From JAGQSZ01 sp049647585 (GTDB taxonomy: Bacteria; Actinomycetota; Acidimicrobiia; Acidimicrobiales; Microtrichaceae): a stretch of 64,000 bases of DNA. The notes beneath the pieces are model-generated. The model was not told the DNA's origin. It did no database searches and saw nothing but the letters and a program-made list of their open reading frames with translations. The DNA is taken from NCBI GenBank assembly GCA_049647585.1, contig JBARXY010000004.1, positions 62,001 through 126,000 on the forward strand, read 5' to 3'. Below, in pieces: positions 8,800 to 16,664 of the stretch (its first letter is position 1; each line of letters begins with the position of its first letter). The translations under genes were made by a program, and so were the position numbers.

Positions 8800-9199
8800 T
8801 GCTCTGCCCGTCGGTAGGCGTGGAGCGTTCGCCAACAGCGACTACCCGGGTACTCACCGAGGCCGAGGCTACACCGCCCACCATGTGCCCAAATTGGCGG
8901 CGCCGTTTCGAACTACCCATTGGACTGAGGGTCACCTGCCGTGATGTCCGCGGAGACCCCAGCTGCGGACGTCACGGCAGGGCGGTTGTCTTACCCTCGA
9001 TCGCCGGTCACCGTCACGCCGCTGCTCGACCGGGAACGAGCCACTCTACGTTCACAAAGACCCTCCCGTCTCAGGGTTGTCGCAGCAACCCATATCCCTC
9101 CAGCGCCCCTACTGAGAACTCCGGCCGACCGGAGATCGATCGGTGTTAGCTGAGAGATGACGGGTGAATGCTCAGCCCTCTGGCGGGTATGTACCTTCC
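8800..9199. other. 400-bp divergent intergenic region
   Basis: Lies between cbs (minus) and the membrane protein gene at 9200 (plus). Apart from the hairpin at 8935-8981, the only signal I see is a TATGTA hexamer at 9188-9193, 6 nt before the ATG at 9200. Short open frames here have no coding character that I can support. Confidence 0.5.
8935..8981. promoter_or_regulatory. Long hairpin in the cbs / 9200 divergent region
   Basis: Two 17-nt arms (8935-8951 and 8965-8981) pair with a single mismatch around a 13-nt loop. The left arm reads CCTGCCGTGATGTCCGC. On the minus strand this would fold in a possible long 5' leader of the cbs-metB mRNA, about 135 nt before the ATG. There is no run of T on either side, so it is not an obvious intrinsic terminator. 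I do not recognise it as a known SAM or cobalamin riboswitch. Confidence 0.55.
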
Positions 9200-9961
9200 A
9201 TGGATACACGCAACCTCGCCATGGTCATGGGTGCTGTCAGAACCGGAATTGGGGCGTCGCTTGTCGTAGCGCCGAGGTGGTCGGCTCGAGTCTGGATCGG
9301 TCCGGGCTCCAACGGCTCGGGCACAAAGGTCTTCGCTCGGACGCTCGGTGCTCGTGATATTGCTTTGGGCTCGGCAACTCTCGCCGCTTCGGATGGCGAT
9401 TCCGACCGCTTGGCGAACCTCGTCAAGCTCGGCGCAGCGATGGATCTGGCCGATATGGCCGCGACGGTCCTGGCGTTTCGCAATTTCGAAGGTCGACGCA
9501 AATGGCTCATGCCCCTCGCGACAGTCGCCATGGGAGCCGCCAGCGCAGCCATCGCGTTTGCCGGAGACGACCTTGGTGCTGCTGTGAATCCGGCGAACCG
9601 CCCAGAAGCCACCGATCCGGCGAGCGAGGCCGGAATCGTCGACCAACAGGGCGCAATTCTCGATCAGGTCGACACTGCGGCCGGCGCTGTCGCGGCCAAG
9701 GGCGTCGCCAACAAGGGGGCAAAGTCCGCAAGGCGGGAGAAGGCAGGTCAGGACACGGCTACCGGCACCGACCCAGACGCTCGTTATGAACAGCCGGGCT
9801 ACGAGGACAAGTCCTTCGGTCAGGCCGTCAACCAGGACCAGGAACTTGCGGAGCGACTCGACAGAGAGTTCGACCCCGACGAGGCCGAAATGCGGTTCAC
9901 CGAAGAATCGGCAGGCTCACCCGTCCTGGCCGAGCAGGACAGATCCGACGCGGGCACCTGA
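9200..9961 (+). CDS. Membrane-associated protein of unknown function with charged C-terminal tail
   Basis: 253 residues, not assigned to a named family. The N-terminal half has about three hydrophobic segments, including MVMGAVRTGIGASLVVAP, a LGARDIALG motif seen in some small integral membrane proteins, and LMPLATVAMGAASAAIAFAG. The second half is hydrophilic, Ala/Asp/Glu-rich and probably disordered. I chose the ATG at 9200, which follows a TATGTA hexamer by 6 nt and would be leaderless. An upstream in-frame ATG at 9164 would add 12 residues without a good ribosome-binding site. The GNAT gene begins 43 bp downstream on the same strand. Confidence 0.7.
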   Translation: MDTRNLAMVMGAVRTGIGASLVVAPRWSARVWIGPGSNGSGTKVFARTLGARDIALGSATLAASDGDSDRLANLVKLGAAMDLADMAATVLAFRNFEGRRKWLMPLATVAMGAASAAIAFAGDDLGAAVNPANRPEATDPASEAGIVDQQGAILDQVDTAAGAVAAKGVANKGAKSARREKAGQDTATGTDPDARYEQPGYEDKSFGQAVNQDQELAERLDREFDPDEAEMRFTEESAGSPVLAEQDRSDAGT

Positions 9962-10004
9962 AGGCCGCCCCAAACTGGGCCCTCCGGAGAGAGAGGCAGT
10001 CGAT

Positions 10005-10505
10005 ATGGTGGTCGGTGTGACCGACGCGCAGGATCTGGAACCCCGCCTGGCGACACCAGAGGACGCTCCTCAAATCGCCAGGCTGCTGCGCGACTTCAAC
10101 ACGGAGTACGGCTGGCCAAGCCCCGATGTCGATGTCCTCGCCTCGCGGTTGACGCGAAATCTGGACGCCGCCGAGACCTTCGCCGTCCTCGCAGGGACAC
10201 CCGCGATTGCGCTCGCGCTTGTGACGCTGCGGCCGAGCGTCTGGTACGAGGGCCCCGTCGCGATGCTCGACGAGCTCTACGTGCAACCGCAGTTACGGAG
10301 CCGGGGGATCGGAGCTGCGATCATCGGGCGCTTGCTGGAGGTTTCACGCGAACGGGGTGTCCAGCTCGTCCAGATCAATGTTGACGAACCCGACATCGAC
10401 GCCCAGCGCTTCTACCGACGGCACGGCTTCAGCGATACCGACGGGCCGGACGACGACCGGGCGTTCTACTTCCACATGGAGCTCGACACGTCGGACACTG
10501 CGTGA
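10005..10505 (+). CDS. GNAT family N-acetyltransferase
   Basis: 166-residue GCN5-related acetyltransferase. Motif A, which binds the acetyl-CoA pyrophosphate, is LYVQPQLRSRGIGAAIIGRLLE near residues 89-109. The C-terminal AQRFYRRHGFSD is the usual motif B. The N-terminal LATPEDAPQIARLLRDF fits strand 1 and helix 1. The ATG at 10005 has a GGAGAGAGAGG ribosome-binding site. The acceptor substrate is unknown. Confidence 0.88.
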   Translation: MVVGVTDAQDLEPRLATPEDAPQIARLLRDFNTEYGWPSPDVDVLASRLTRNLDAAETFAVLAGTPAIALALVTLRPSVWYEGPVAMLDELYVQPQLRSRGIGAAIIGRLLEVSRERGVQLVQINVDEPDIDAQRFYRRHGFSDTDGPDDDRAFYFHMELDTSDTA

Positions 10506-10573
10506 GATCACCCGCGCGCCTCTCACTCACCTGCACGACCTTTCTCACCTGGACGAACCTTCTGCGCGGTCTA

Positions 10574-11785
10574 TCAAGCGCACCGGGTCAAGCGGGTGGT
10601 CAGGGGATCCAACGCCTGGATCTGACCTCCCGAGCGTGCCGCCCATCCATCCAGCGCAGCGCGGAGTCGGTCCGCCAGCGCCGCTGTGTCCTGACGGGTG
10701 TCGATTCTTATGCACGACTCGCCAGCTGAGGTCCAGGTCACATAGGAGTCGCCCGCCCAACCGTTCGTGGCCGGATCGACGGAACCGTTCAAGTTGATTC
10801 CGTTCGAGAGGATGAGGCTCATGAAGAACTGGCCCCAAGTGCCCGTTGCCACGACCTGCCCTTCGGCCGGAGGACTCTCGATATGTTCAGCGGGCTCATC
10901 GGCAAGGTACTTCTGAACATCCCAGGCCTGCTCGGCGGTCGTCGGGAAGCGGTTGAACATCTGGTCAACAGCGGATGGACCTCCAAGTCCCTCGACGAAT
11001 TCGGGTCCACGCAGGTACGGGGTCTGAGAGATGCTCAACAACGCGACCGGGACGCTGAGGATCTCCGGGTCAAGTGGAAACGACAGCTGCTCGATCAGAC
11101 TTCCGAGCTGGTCGAGCGGCGATGAACTCGCCACGAAGGCGCGCTGGATGTCGGCGGCGTCGCCCTCGACGGCTACGAGATACGCCAACTGCTCCTCGCT
11201 CAGGACTCCGGGCCCCTTGGAGGAGCTGAGGTCAAAGATCTGGTCGTCAAGAGCGTGGGTGAGTTCGTGTACCACTACTTCACGTCGGTAGGGAGTGAGT
11301 TCATCGCCACGCACCTCCAAGACCTTTGACTCGGGGTCATAGAACCCGACTACCGCGTTGCCGAAGGCGATCTTGTACTTGTCGAACAGGCTGTCCTGGG
11401 GTGACATCCAAGCGAGCGCCTTGAATGCCACTTCATCGACGTCGAGTTCGGGCTCCGCGGCTGTGAGACTTTGGAGAACGTGCTGCCGGAACTCGGCGTC
11501 AGGGACGAATTGGACTACGGGTCGGGTAACGAACTGGTGACCGCGGTGCGCCTCGACAAAGGCGATCAGCTGGTCCACCTGTTCATCACGAGTGGAGGCA
11601 TTCGGTGGCGGGACACACCCGGCAAGGAGCGCCAGTGCCGCCACCAACGCCATCACCACGCCGGTCACCGGACGCGTGCGTTTCCTCGTCGTTGAGTCCC
11701 GGCGGCCATCTCCGACCCGCGACACGGGATCGACGGCCGACTGGCGCCCGAGTCCTAGACCTGGTCCTGATATCGGCGTGTCCAT
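10574..11785 (-). CDS. Putative lipoprotein with HExxH zinc-protease-like motif
   Basis: 403 residues. After a basic, low-complexity N-terminal region of about 40 residues comes a hydrophobic segment ending in the lipobox LLAGC, so it is probably a lipoprotein. The mature part contains VVVHELTHALDDQ, an HExxH zinc motif, followed by a downstream acidic EGDAADIQRAF that could provide the third zinc ligand. I know of no characterised member with this exact layout. The protein is likely a surface metallopeptidase or an inactive relative. The ATG at 11785 has a GGGGAGGG site 4 nt upstream and is preferred to a TTG at 11827. It converges with the GNAT gene. Confidence 0.75.
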   Translation of the reverse strand: MDTPISGPGLGLGRQSAVDPVSRVGDGRRDSTTRKRTRPVTGVVMALVAALALLAGCVPPPNASTRDEQVDQLIAFVEAHRGHQFVTRPVVQFVPDAEFRQHVLQSLTAAEPELDVDEVAFKALAWMSPQDSLFDKYKIAFGNAVVGFYDPESKVLEVRGDELTPYRREVVVHELTHALDDQIFDLSSSKGPGVLSEEQLAYLVAVEGDAADIQRAFVASSSPLDQLGSLIEQLSFPLDPEILSVPVALLSISQTPYLRGPEFVEGLGGPSAVDQMFNRFPTTAEQAWDVQKYLADEPAEHIESPPAEGQVVATGTWGQFFMSLILSNGINLNGSVDPATNGWAGDSYVTWTSAGESCIRIDTRQDTAALADRLRAALDGWAARSGGQIQALDPLTTRLTRCA

Positions 11786-11829
11786 ATGCCCTCCCCAAGA
11801 TGATGCGCACCTACATAATGACCCCAAGC

Positions 11830-12027
11830 TCAGGCAGGTGGATCGTTTTCCCGATTCATGGACGCCTGGTCCTTCCCTGTCTTGTGCTCGGCTGCTTTCG
11901 AATGGTCCGAAGTTGCTGACGGCTCTCCGTTGCGGAGATCAGCGGCCTCAATGTCCGCGTCCCGGTCTGGGGGCGTGGACCCCGAGTGGAGATCGTCCGG
12001 CTCCGATTGCTGTTCCGTGTCGTCCAT
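11830..12027 (-). CDS. Small hydrophilic protein downstream of the zinc dehydrogenase
   Basis: 65 residues, rich in Asp, Glu, Ser and Asn and without a hydrophobic core, so it is probably disordered. The ATG at 12027 has a perfect GGAGG ribosome-binding site, which is the main reason to accept it as a gene. It starts 19 bp after the dehydrogenase stop and is likely co-transcribed with it. No family recognised. Confidence 0.6.
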   Translation of the reverse strand: MDDTEQQSEPDDLHSGSTPPDRDADIEAADLRNGEPSATSDHSKAAEHKTGKDQASMNRENDPPA

Positions 12028-12046
12028 AGCCAATCCTCCGATCCGA

Positions 12047-13231
12047 TCAAGGTTGGAACAGCACCTTGATGGTGCCGTCGGACTTCCTCTGGAACGCCTC
12101 ATAGGCCTGGGGCGCCTGCTCAAGGGGCAAGCGGTGAGTCGCGAAACTATCCACTCCCAGAATGTCCTCGTCGGACAGGAGCGGCATCAGATCATCGATC
12201 CAACGCTTTACGTTTGCCTGACCCATCCGCAGCTGGATCTGCTTGTCGAAGAGGCTCAGCATCGGCATCGGATCGGCCGCGCCGCCATAGACGCCGATGA
12301 TCGAGACTGTGCCGCCCCTGCGCACGATGTCGATCGCGGCGTGGAGCGCAGCAAGGCGATCGACACCAGCGGTCTCCATCACCTTCTCCTGGATCGAGTC
12401 GGGCAGCAGACCCGAAATCTGTTGGATCAGTTTGCTGACGGGCGATCCGTGCGCCTCCATGCCTACTGCGTCGATTACAGAGTCCGGACCGCGACCACCC
12501 GTCATCTGGCGGATCGAGTCGGCCAGGTCGTTGTCATGCTCGGCGAGGTCGACCACCTCGAAGCCGTTGCTTCGTGCCCGTTCGAGGCGTTCCGGGACCA
12601 GATCGACGACGATCACCCTGCCTGCTCCCCGAAACCTGGCGATACGGGCGCTCATGTCACCGATCGGTCCCAGACCGAGGACCACCACGGATCCGCCGTC
12701 GGGTATGGCTGCGTATTCCACGGCCTGCCAAGCGGTCGGCATCACGTCCGACAGGTACACGAACCTGTCGTCGGGTGGACCTTCGGGGACCTTTATAGGT
12801 CCGAACTGTGCTTGTGGCACTCGTAGATACTCGGCCTGGCCACCGGCCACGGCTCCATACATTTTCGAATAGCCGAAAAGTGCCGCCCCGCTGCCGTACT
12901 CGTGGACCTGAGTCGTCTCGCACTGCGAATGCAGACCTTCGTTGCACATGAAGCAGTGGCCGCACGCGATGTTGAACGGGACGACCACCCGATCGCCCGG
13001 CGACAGGTTCGTCACACCCGATCCGACCTCTTCCACGACTCCCATCGGCTCGTGGCCGAGTATGTCTCCGGTCCCCATGAACGGGGTCAGGAGCTCATAC
13101 AGATGCAGGTCCGAGCCGCACAGACCGCTGCTCGTGACCCGGATGATCGCATCGGTCGGATCAACGATCTTCGGATCCGGTACGTCCTCGACACGGACGT
13201 CCCTCTTGCCTTGCCAAGTCACTGCCCTCAT
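12047..13231 (-). CDS. Zinc-dependent alcohol dehydrogenase, glutathione-independent formaldehyde dehydrogenase-like
   Basis: 394-residue medium-chain dehydrogenase. The catalytic zinc region SSGLCGSDLHLY and GHEPMGVVEEVG is followed by the structural zinc cysteines in CGHCFMCNEGLHSQC. The Rossmann motif is VVVLGLGPIGDMSARIARFRGAGRV. The DAVGMEAHG stretch and the long helical insert about residues 270-300 resemble formaldehyde dehydrogenase/threonine dehydrogenase-like enzymes used against aldehydes or formaldehyde. The substrate is not certain. ATG at 13231 is preceded by AAGGAG. The GTG just before it is in frame. Confidence 0.88.
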   Translation of the reverse strand: MRAVTWQGKRDVRVEDVPDPKIVDPTDAIIRVTSSGLCGSDLHLYELLTPFMGTGDILGHEPMGVVEEVGSGVTNLSPGDRVVVPFNIACGHCFMCNEGLHSQCETTQVHEYGSGAALFGYSKMYGAVAGGQAEYLRVPQAQFGPIKVPEGPPDDRFVYLSDVMPTAWQAVEYAAIPDGGSVVVLGLGPIGDMSARIARFRGAGRVIVVDLVPERLERARSNGFEVVDLAEHDNDLADSIRQMTGGRGPDSVIDAVGMEAHGSPVSKLIQQISGLLPDSIQEKVMETAGVDRLAALHAAIDIVRRGGTVSIIGVYGGAADPMPMLSLFDKQIQLRMGQANVKRWIDDLMPLLSDEDILGVDSFATHRLPLEQAPQAYEAFQRKSDGTIKVLFQP

Positions 13232-13427
13232 CACTGCTCCTTCGGGTCGATCATTCGTCCTACCCGGATCGGGGCGAGAGGCAGAACCGGGTTGAGGAAG
13301 TTGGCGAGATTCAGGCTGGCTGGCTCACCATGCCCAGTGCGACGATTTGGGTTTCTGTCAGGAGTCGTTCCGCCGCAGCAAATAATCTGAACTTGTCCGA
13401 TGTCCAAGAAGATTTGAGTGTGATGCG

Positions 13428-13946
13428 ATGAGTGAGCCCGGTTCTGATGACGTCGAGCTGTTGGCGTCCGTGTTGCAACGCAGCAACTCGACGGTGGCGA
13501 TCGCGGAGTCTCTGACCGGAGGTGCCCTGTCCTCAAGACTCGCAGCCGGTCCCGGTTCCAGTGACTGGTACCGCGGAGCAGTCGTGTCGTACTCGTCTGC
13601 TGTCAAACACGACTTGCTCAAGGTGCCCGACGTTCCGGTCGTATCCGAGATTGCAGCTGTGGCGATGGCCGAGTCCGTCTGCAAGCTGCTTGGTTCCGAT
13701 TTCGCCGTTGCGGTAACAGGTGCCGGTGGACCTGAACCCCAGGACGGCCAAGAGCCGGGGACGGTGTGGATAGCCCTTCATAACCATCGCACCGAAACCA
13801 CCCGATCCCGTCTTCACCATTTCCCGGGTGATCCTGACGAGGTGGTCAAACACACCTGCAAAGCGGCCACCGCATGGTTGTTGTCAGCTGCGATGGAACC
13901 GTACGAACAGTCCAGAGCCGAGGCGCCCGAACGATCAGCCGAGTAG
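13428..13946 (+). CDS. pncC: Nicotinamide-nucleotide amidohydrolase PncC (CinA C-terminal domain)
   Basis: 172-residue stand-alone CinA C-terminal domain, which deamidates nicotinamide mononucleotide to nicotinic acid mononucleotide in NAD salvage. Signatures are VAIAESLTGG near residues 23-32, DWYRGAVVSYSSAVKHDLL, and VTGAGGPEPQDGQEPGTVWIA near residues 97-117. No MoCF-like N-terminal domain is present, which is common. The gene converges with the P1 peptidase gene and overlaps its 3' end by 12 bp. Confidence 0.9.
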   Translation: MSEPGSDDVELLASVLQRSNSTVAIAESLTGGALSSRLAAGPGSSDWYRGAVVSYSSAVKHDLLKVPDVPVVSEIAAVAMAESVCKLLGSDFAVAVTGAGGPEPQDGQEPGTVWIALHNHRTETTRSRLHHFPGDPDEVVKHTCKAATAWLLSAAMEPYEQSRAEAPERSAE

Positions 13947-14843
13947 ATCCGGCACCAGCCCCAGAATCGCACGCTCGACTGCTGCGACGGTCAATATCCG
14001 CAGGTCGTCAATCGTCGCGTCGTTATTCTCATCTGCCCTCGGGTGTGACACTTCAACCTGCTGCGTCGCGGCGGCTATGAATGCGTCTCCGTCGCTACGG
14101 GCGTGGGTCGGGAACACAGCTCGGGCGAGCCCGTCGTGGGCGGACTGGGCGAGCAGCAGGCACTCGCACTTGTCGAGTCGAGCGTTGGTCACGACCGCTC
14201 CGATAGTTGTGTTTCCCAACAGTTGGGCGCTCGGTCGTGTCTTCAGTGCTTCTGCGGCGCCCTCGCTGCTCCGACCCACTCCTCCCCAGGCGTTGACCGC
14301 CACCAGTACCGAAATCACCACATCGCCCAGGCGCTCGGACGCCGCGACCAGACCACCAGGTCGGACATGGTCAGGTCCGAGCCACTTGCCAGTGGTGCAA
14401 CCGGTTCCCGCTCCTACCAATCCGATGTCGTGCATCCCTTCTGTGGCAGTGCTGCAGGCAGCCCGTCCCTGATCTGCGCCGGGACGAACCGATGCGTCAC
14501 CGACCGCCAGATCGAACAGGCCGAGAGCCGGAACGATCGGGACGGGACCTGCCGGTGTTGGCCATCCACGCCCACAGTCCTCGAGCCAAGCCATGACGCC
14601 ATCAGCCGCGGCCAGTCCAAATGCGGAGCCGCCGGTCAGCAACAGGGCATCGATCTTGTCGACCGTGCGGTCGGGTCCAAGCATCGCCAACTCACGCGAT
14701 GCCGGCGCCCCGCCTCGTACCTCGCCAGAGGCGATCGTGTTCTCGGGGAACAGCACGACCGTGCACCCAGTTCGCGCCTCGGAGTCGGTCCAGTGGCCTA
14801 CCGCCACGCCCGGGACATCCGTCAGACGATCCAGATCCGCCAT
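13935..14843 (-). CDS. P1 family autoprocessing peptidase (DmpA/NylC-like)
   Basis: 302 residues. The P1 (S58) family matures by cleaving itself before a catalytic Ser/Thr. Here the expected junction is GN-TTIGAVVTNARLDK near residues 215-230, where the first T would become the nucleophile. The N-terminal DVPGVAVGHWTD and VRGGAPASRE, LLTGGSAFGLAAADGVM are strong family marks. Activity is usually aminopeptidase or amidase. The substrate is unknown. I chose the ATG at 14843, which lies 7 nt after TAGAGT and would be leaderless. Confidence 0.9.
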   Translation of the reverse strand: MADLDRLTDVPGVAVGHWTDSEARTGCTVVLFPENTIASGEVRGGAPASRELAMLGPDRTVDKIDALLLTGGSAFGLAAADGVMAWLEDCGRGWPTPAGPVPIVPALGLFDLAVGDASVRPGADQGRAACSTATEGMHDIGLVGAGTGCTTGKWLGPDHVRPGGLVAASERLGDVVISVLVAVNAWGGVGRSSEGAAEALKTRPSAQLLGNTTIGAVVTNARLDKCECLLLAQSAHDGLARAVFPTHARSDGDAFIAAATQQVEVSHPRADENNDATIDDLRILTVAAVERAILGLVPDLLG

Positions 14844-14896
14844 CCTCGACACTCTAGGAGTGGATGTTGGCCTTGCCGTTCGTCATCCCTCGGGCT

Positions 14897-15241
14897 TCAG
14901 TCGCCTCCGCCGTAGAGGCCTGAGCTCTCCCGACCCTCGCTCGGCAACGCGTTCTCCGGTATGCGGTAGAACTCGACGACGAAGGTCGCCGGGCCGTCGA
15001 ATTCAACATGGTGGTGACGGCCGGGAGGAATGGCCACCGATCCCTGGTCATCGACGATGATCGGATCATCAGGCGCATCTTCGAAGATGAACCGGACGCG
15101 ACCCGAATGCAGCACCAATCGACCCCACACACCTTCGGCAACTCGGTGCGCCCGCAACAAGCCCGCTGGCACACTTTCGTTGTCGAACACGTCGGTGGTG
15201 CGGACATACTCGAGGCCCTCGGGAAGTACTGGCGGGTTCAT
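14897..15241 (-). CDS. DUF1971 family cupin-like protein (TehB/YeaR-like)
   Basis: 114 residues matching the DUF1971 layout: LPEGLEYVRTTDVFDNESVPAGLLRAHRV, then GVWGRLVLHSGRVRF, and IPPGRHHHVEF, which resembles a metal-binding cupin motif. Related Escherichia coli YeaR is nitrate/NO responsive, and the role here is unknown. AGGAG precedes the ATG at 15241 by 6 nt. Confidence 0.85.
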   Translation of the reverse strand: MNPPVLPEGLEYVRTTDVFDNESVPAGLLRAHRVAEGVWGRLVLHSGRVRFIFEDAPDDPIIVDDQGSVAIPPGRHHHVEFDGPATFVVEFYRIPENALPSEGRESSGLYGGGD

Positions 15242-15306
15242 CAGAGTCTCCTGGGTTGAAACGCGGTAGGCCGGTCGACCATACCGCTCGTCATCACAGC
15301 CAAACG

Positions 15307-16527
15307 TCAGGCCAGTTCTCGGTTGTCCACTTTCTGTCGCAGCGTGGACATCAGAGCCAGACGGAAATCGTCATGCGGAACCGCTTGACCGAAGAGGAAA
15401 CCCTGGGCCAAGTCGCAGCCCATCTGTCGCAACATTTCGGCCTGGGCGGTCGTCTCGACACCTTCTGCAACGGTCGAAACCTCGAGCGAGCGCGCCAGCG
15501 CCACGACGTTCTCGGCAATAGCGCCGCCATCGAGACCGTGCCCGAGAGTGGTGACAAAGGACCTGTCGATCTTGATGACGTCCAACGGCAGGTTCTGGAC
15601 CCGGGCGAGCGTCGAATGGCCCGTCCCGAAGTCGTCCAGTGCAAGCTTGACTCCCAGACGGCGGAGGTCGTGGAGCGTGTCGAGGAACTGCCGAGCATCG
15701 TCGGCCAGTTCCCTCTCGGTGATTTCAAGGTGGAGCAGCCTGGGATCCATCCGCGTAGCGAGCAGAACCTCCGACACCCGCTCCGCGTAGTTCGACTTGT
15801 CGAGTTCACGTGCCGACACGTTGACGCTGAGGGTGAAGTTCGCATCGATGAGTCCATCTTCGAGCCATGCCACCGTTTGGGCACAGGCCTCACGGAGCAC
15901 CCATGTGTCGAGCGCCCCGACCATCCCGGATGATTCAGCCAGCGGTATGAAGTCGTCAGGAAGGACCAGACCATGGTTCGGGTGATTCCACCGAACCAGC
16001 GCTTCGGTTCCCACGACCCGATAGCCATCCTTCATCGTCACGATCGGTTGGAAGTAGATCTCGAACTCCCGCCGGTCGAGTGCGGCCCAGAGCGCGCTGG
16101 CGGATCGAAGGTGGTCCAACTCACGCTCCACCGCTGTCACCGTCATGGTTGCGATCGCGGTGAGAATCTGGCCGATCACAACGAAGCAGACCAGACGGGT
16201 CCCCCAGTCCGAGAGTTCCTGTGGCGTTCGGGAGGCGACATCTGCATACGTCAGTGGTCCCACCAGCAGTCCCGAGGCAAGGGCCGCCAACAGCGCTCCG
16301 GACGCACCGAACCTGATTCCCGCCAAAAGGATCGGGACATAGAAGTAATGGGGCGGCACGTTGCCAGCACCACCGAGCGTCAAGGTCGTTATCCATCCAA
16401 CGAGCAGACCCAGTACGACGAGGGCAGAGGCGCTGCGGCGAGACAGCTTCAAACAGGTTTCGAGAATGGCATTGCCAAGGTCGCCCGGCCAACGTGCCGG
16501 TCTAGTCCGAGTGCAATCCGCTTCCAT
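15307..16527 (-). CDS. Membrane-anchored EAL-domain cyclic-di-GMP phosphodiesterase
   Basis: 406 residues. Residues about 30-140 hold four to five hydrophobic helices resembling a sensory membrane module, followed directly by an EAL domain without GGDEF. Active-site elements are intact: TEALVRW, NVSARELD, the ITERE glutamate, ALDDFGTGHS, VIKIDRSFV and VAEGVETTAQ, then QGFLFGQAVP. It should therefore hydrolyse cyclic di-GMP to pGpG. ATG at 16527 was chosen. A TTG at 16557 would extend it by 10 residues. No cognate diguanylate cyclase lies in the window. Confidence 0.9.
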   Translation of the reverse strand: MEADCTRTRPARWPGDLGNAILETCLKLSRRSASALVVLGLLVGWITTLTLGGAGNVPPHYFYVPILLAGIRFGASGALLAALASGLLVGPLTYADVASRTPQELSDWGTRLVCFVVIGQILTAIATMTVTAVERELDHLRSASALWAALDRREFEIYFQPIVTMKDGYRVVGTEALVRWNHPNHGLVLPDDFIPLAESSGMVGALDTWVLREACAQTVAWLEDGLIDANFTLSVNVSARELDKSNYAERVSEVLLATRMDPRLLHLEITERELADDARQFLDTLHDLRRLGVKLALDDFGTGHSTLARVQNLPLDVIKIDRSFVTTLGHGLDGGAIAENVVALARSLEVSTVAEGVETTAQAEMLRQMGCDLAQGFLFGQAVPHDDFRLALMSTLRQKVDNRELA

Positions 16528-16664
16528 CTGAGTGAGATCGGCAGGCTCCCCTTGCAACTTGAATCTTTCGGCGGATCCTGATTGTTCGACCTCTTTGGCC
16601 CGTGGAAGGGCTTCCGTTCTGGCAGGTGGGCTTCGTTGTCACAGGGCTGGTTTATGGTGTTGTC

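Noticed and set aside
11858..12826. 322-codon plus-strand frame antisense to the zinc dehydrogenase
   Set aside because: Shadow frame. The minus-strand dehydrogenase is unambiguous.
14103..14915. 270-codon plus-strand frame antisense to the P1 peptidase
   Set aside because: Cys/Ser/Arg-rich shadow of an intact P1 gene.
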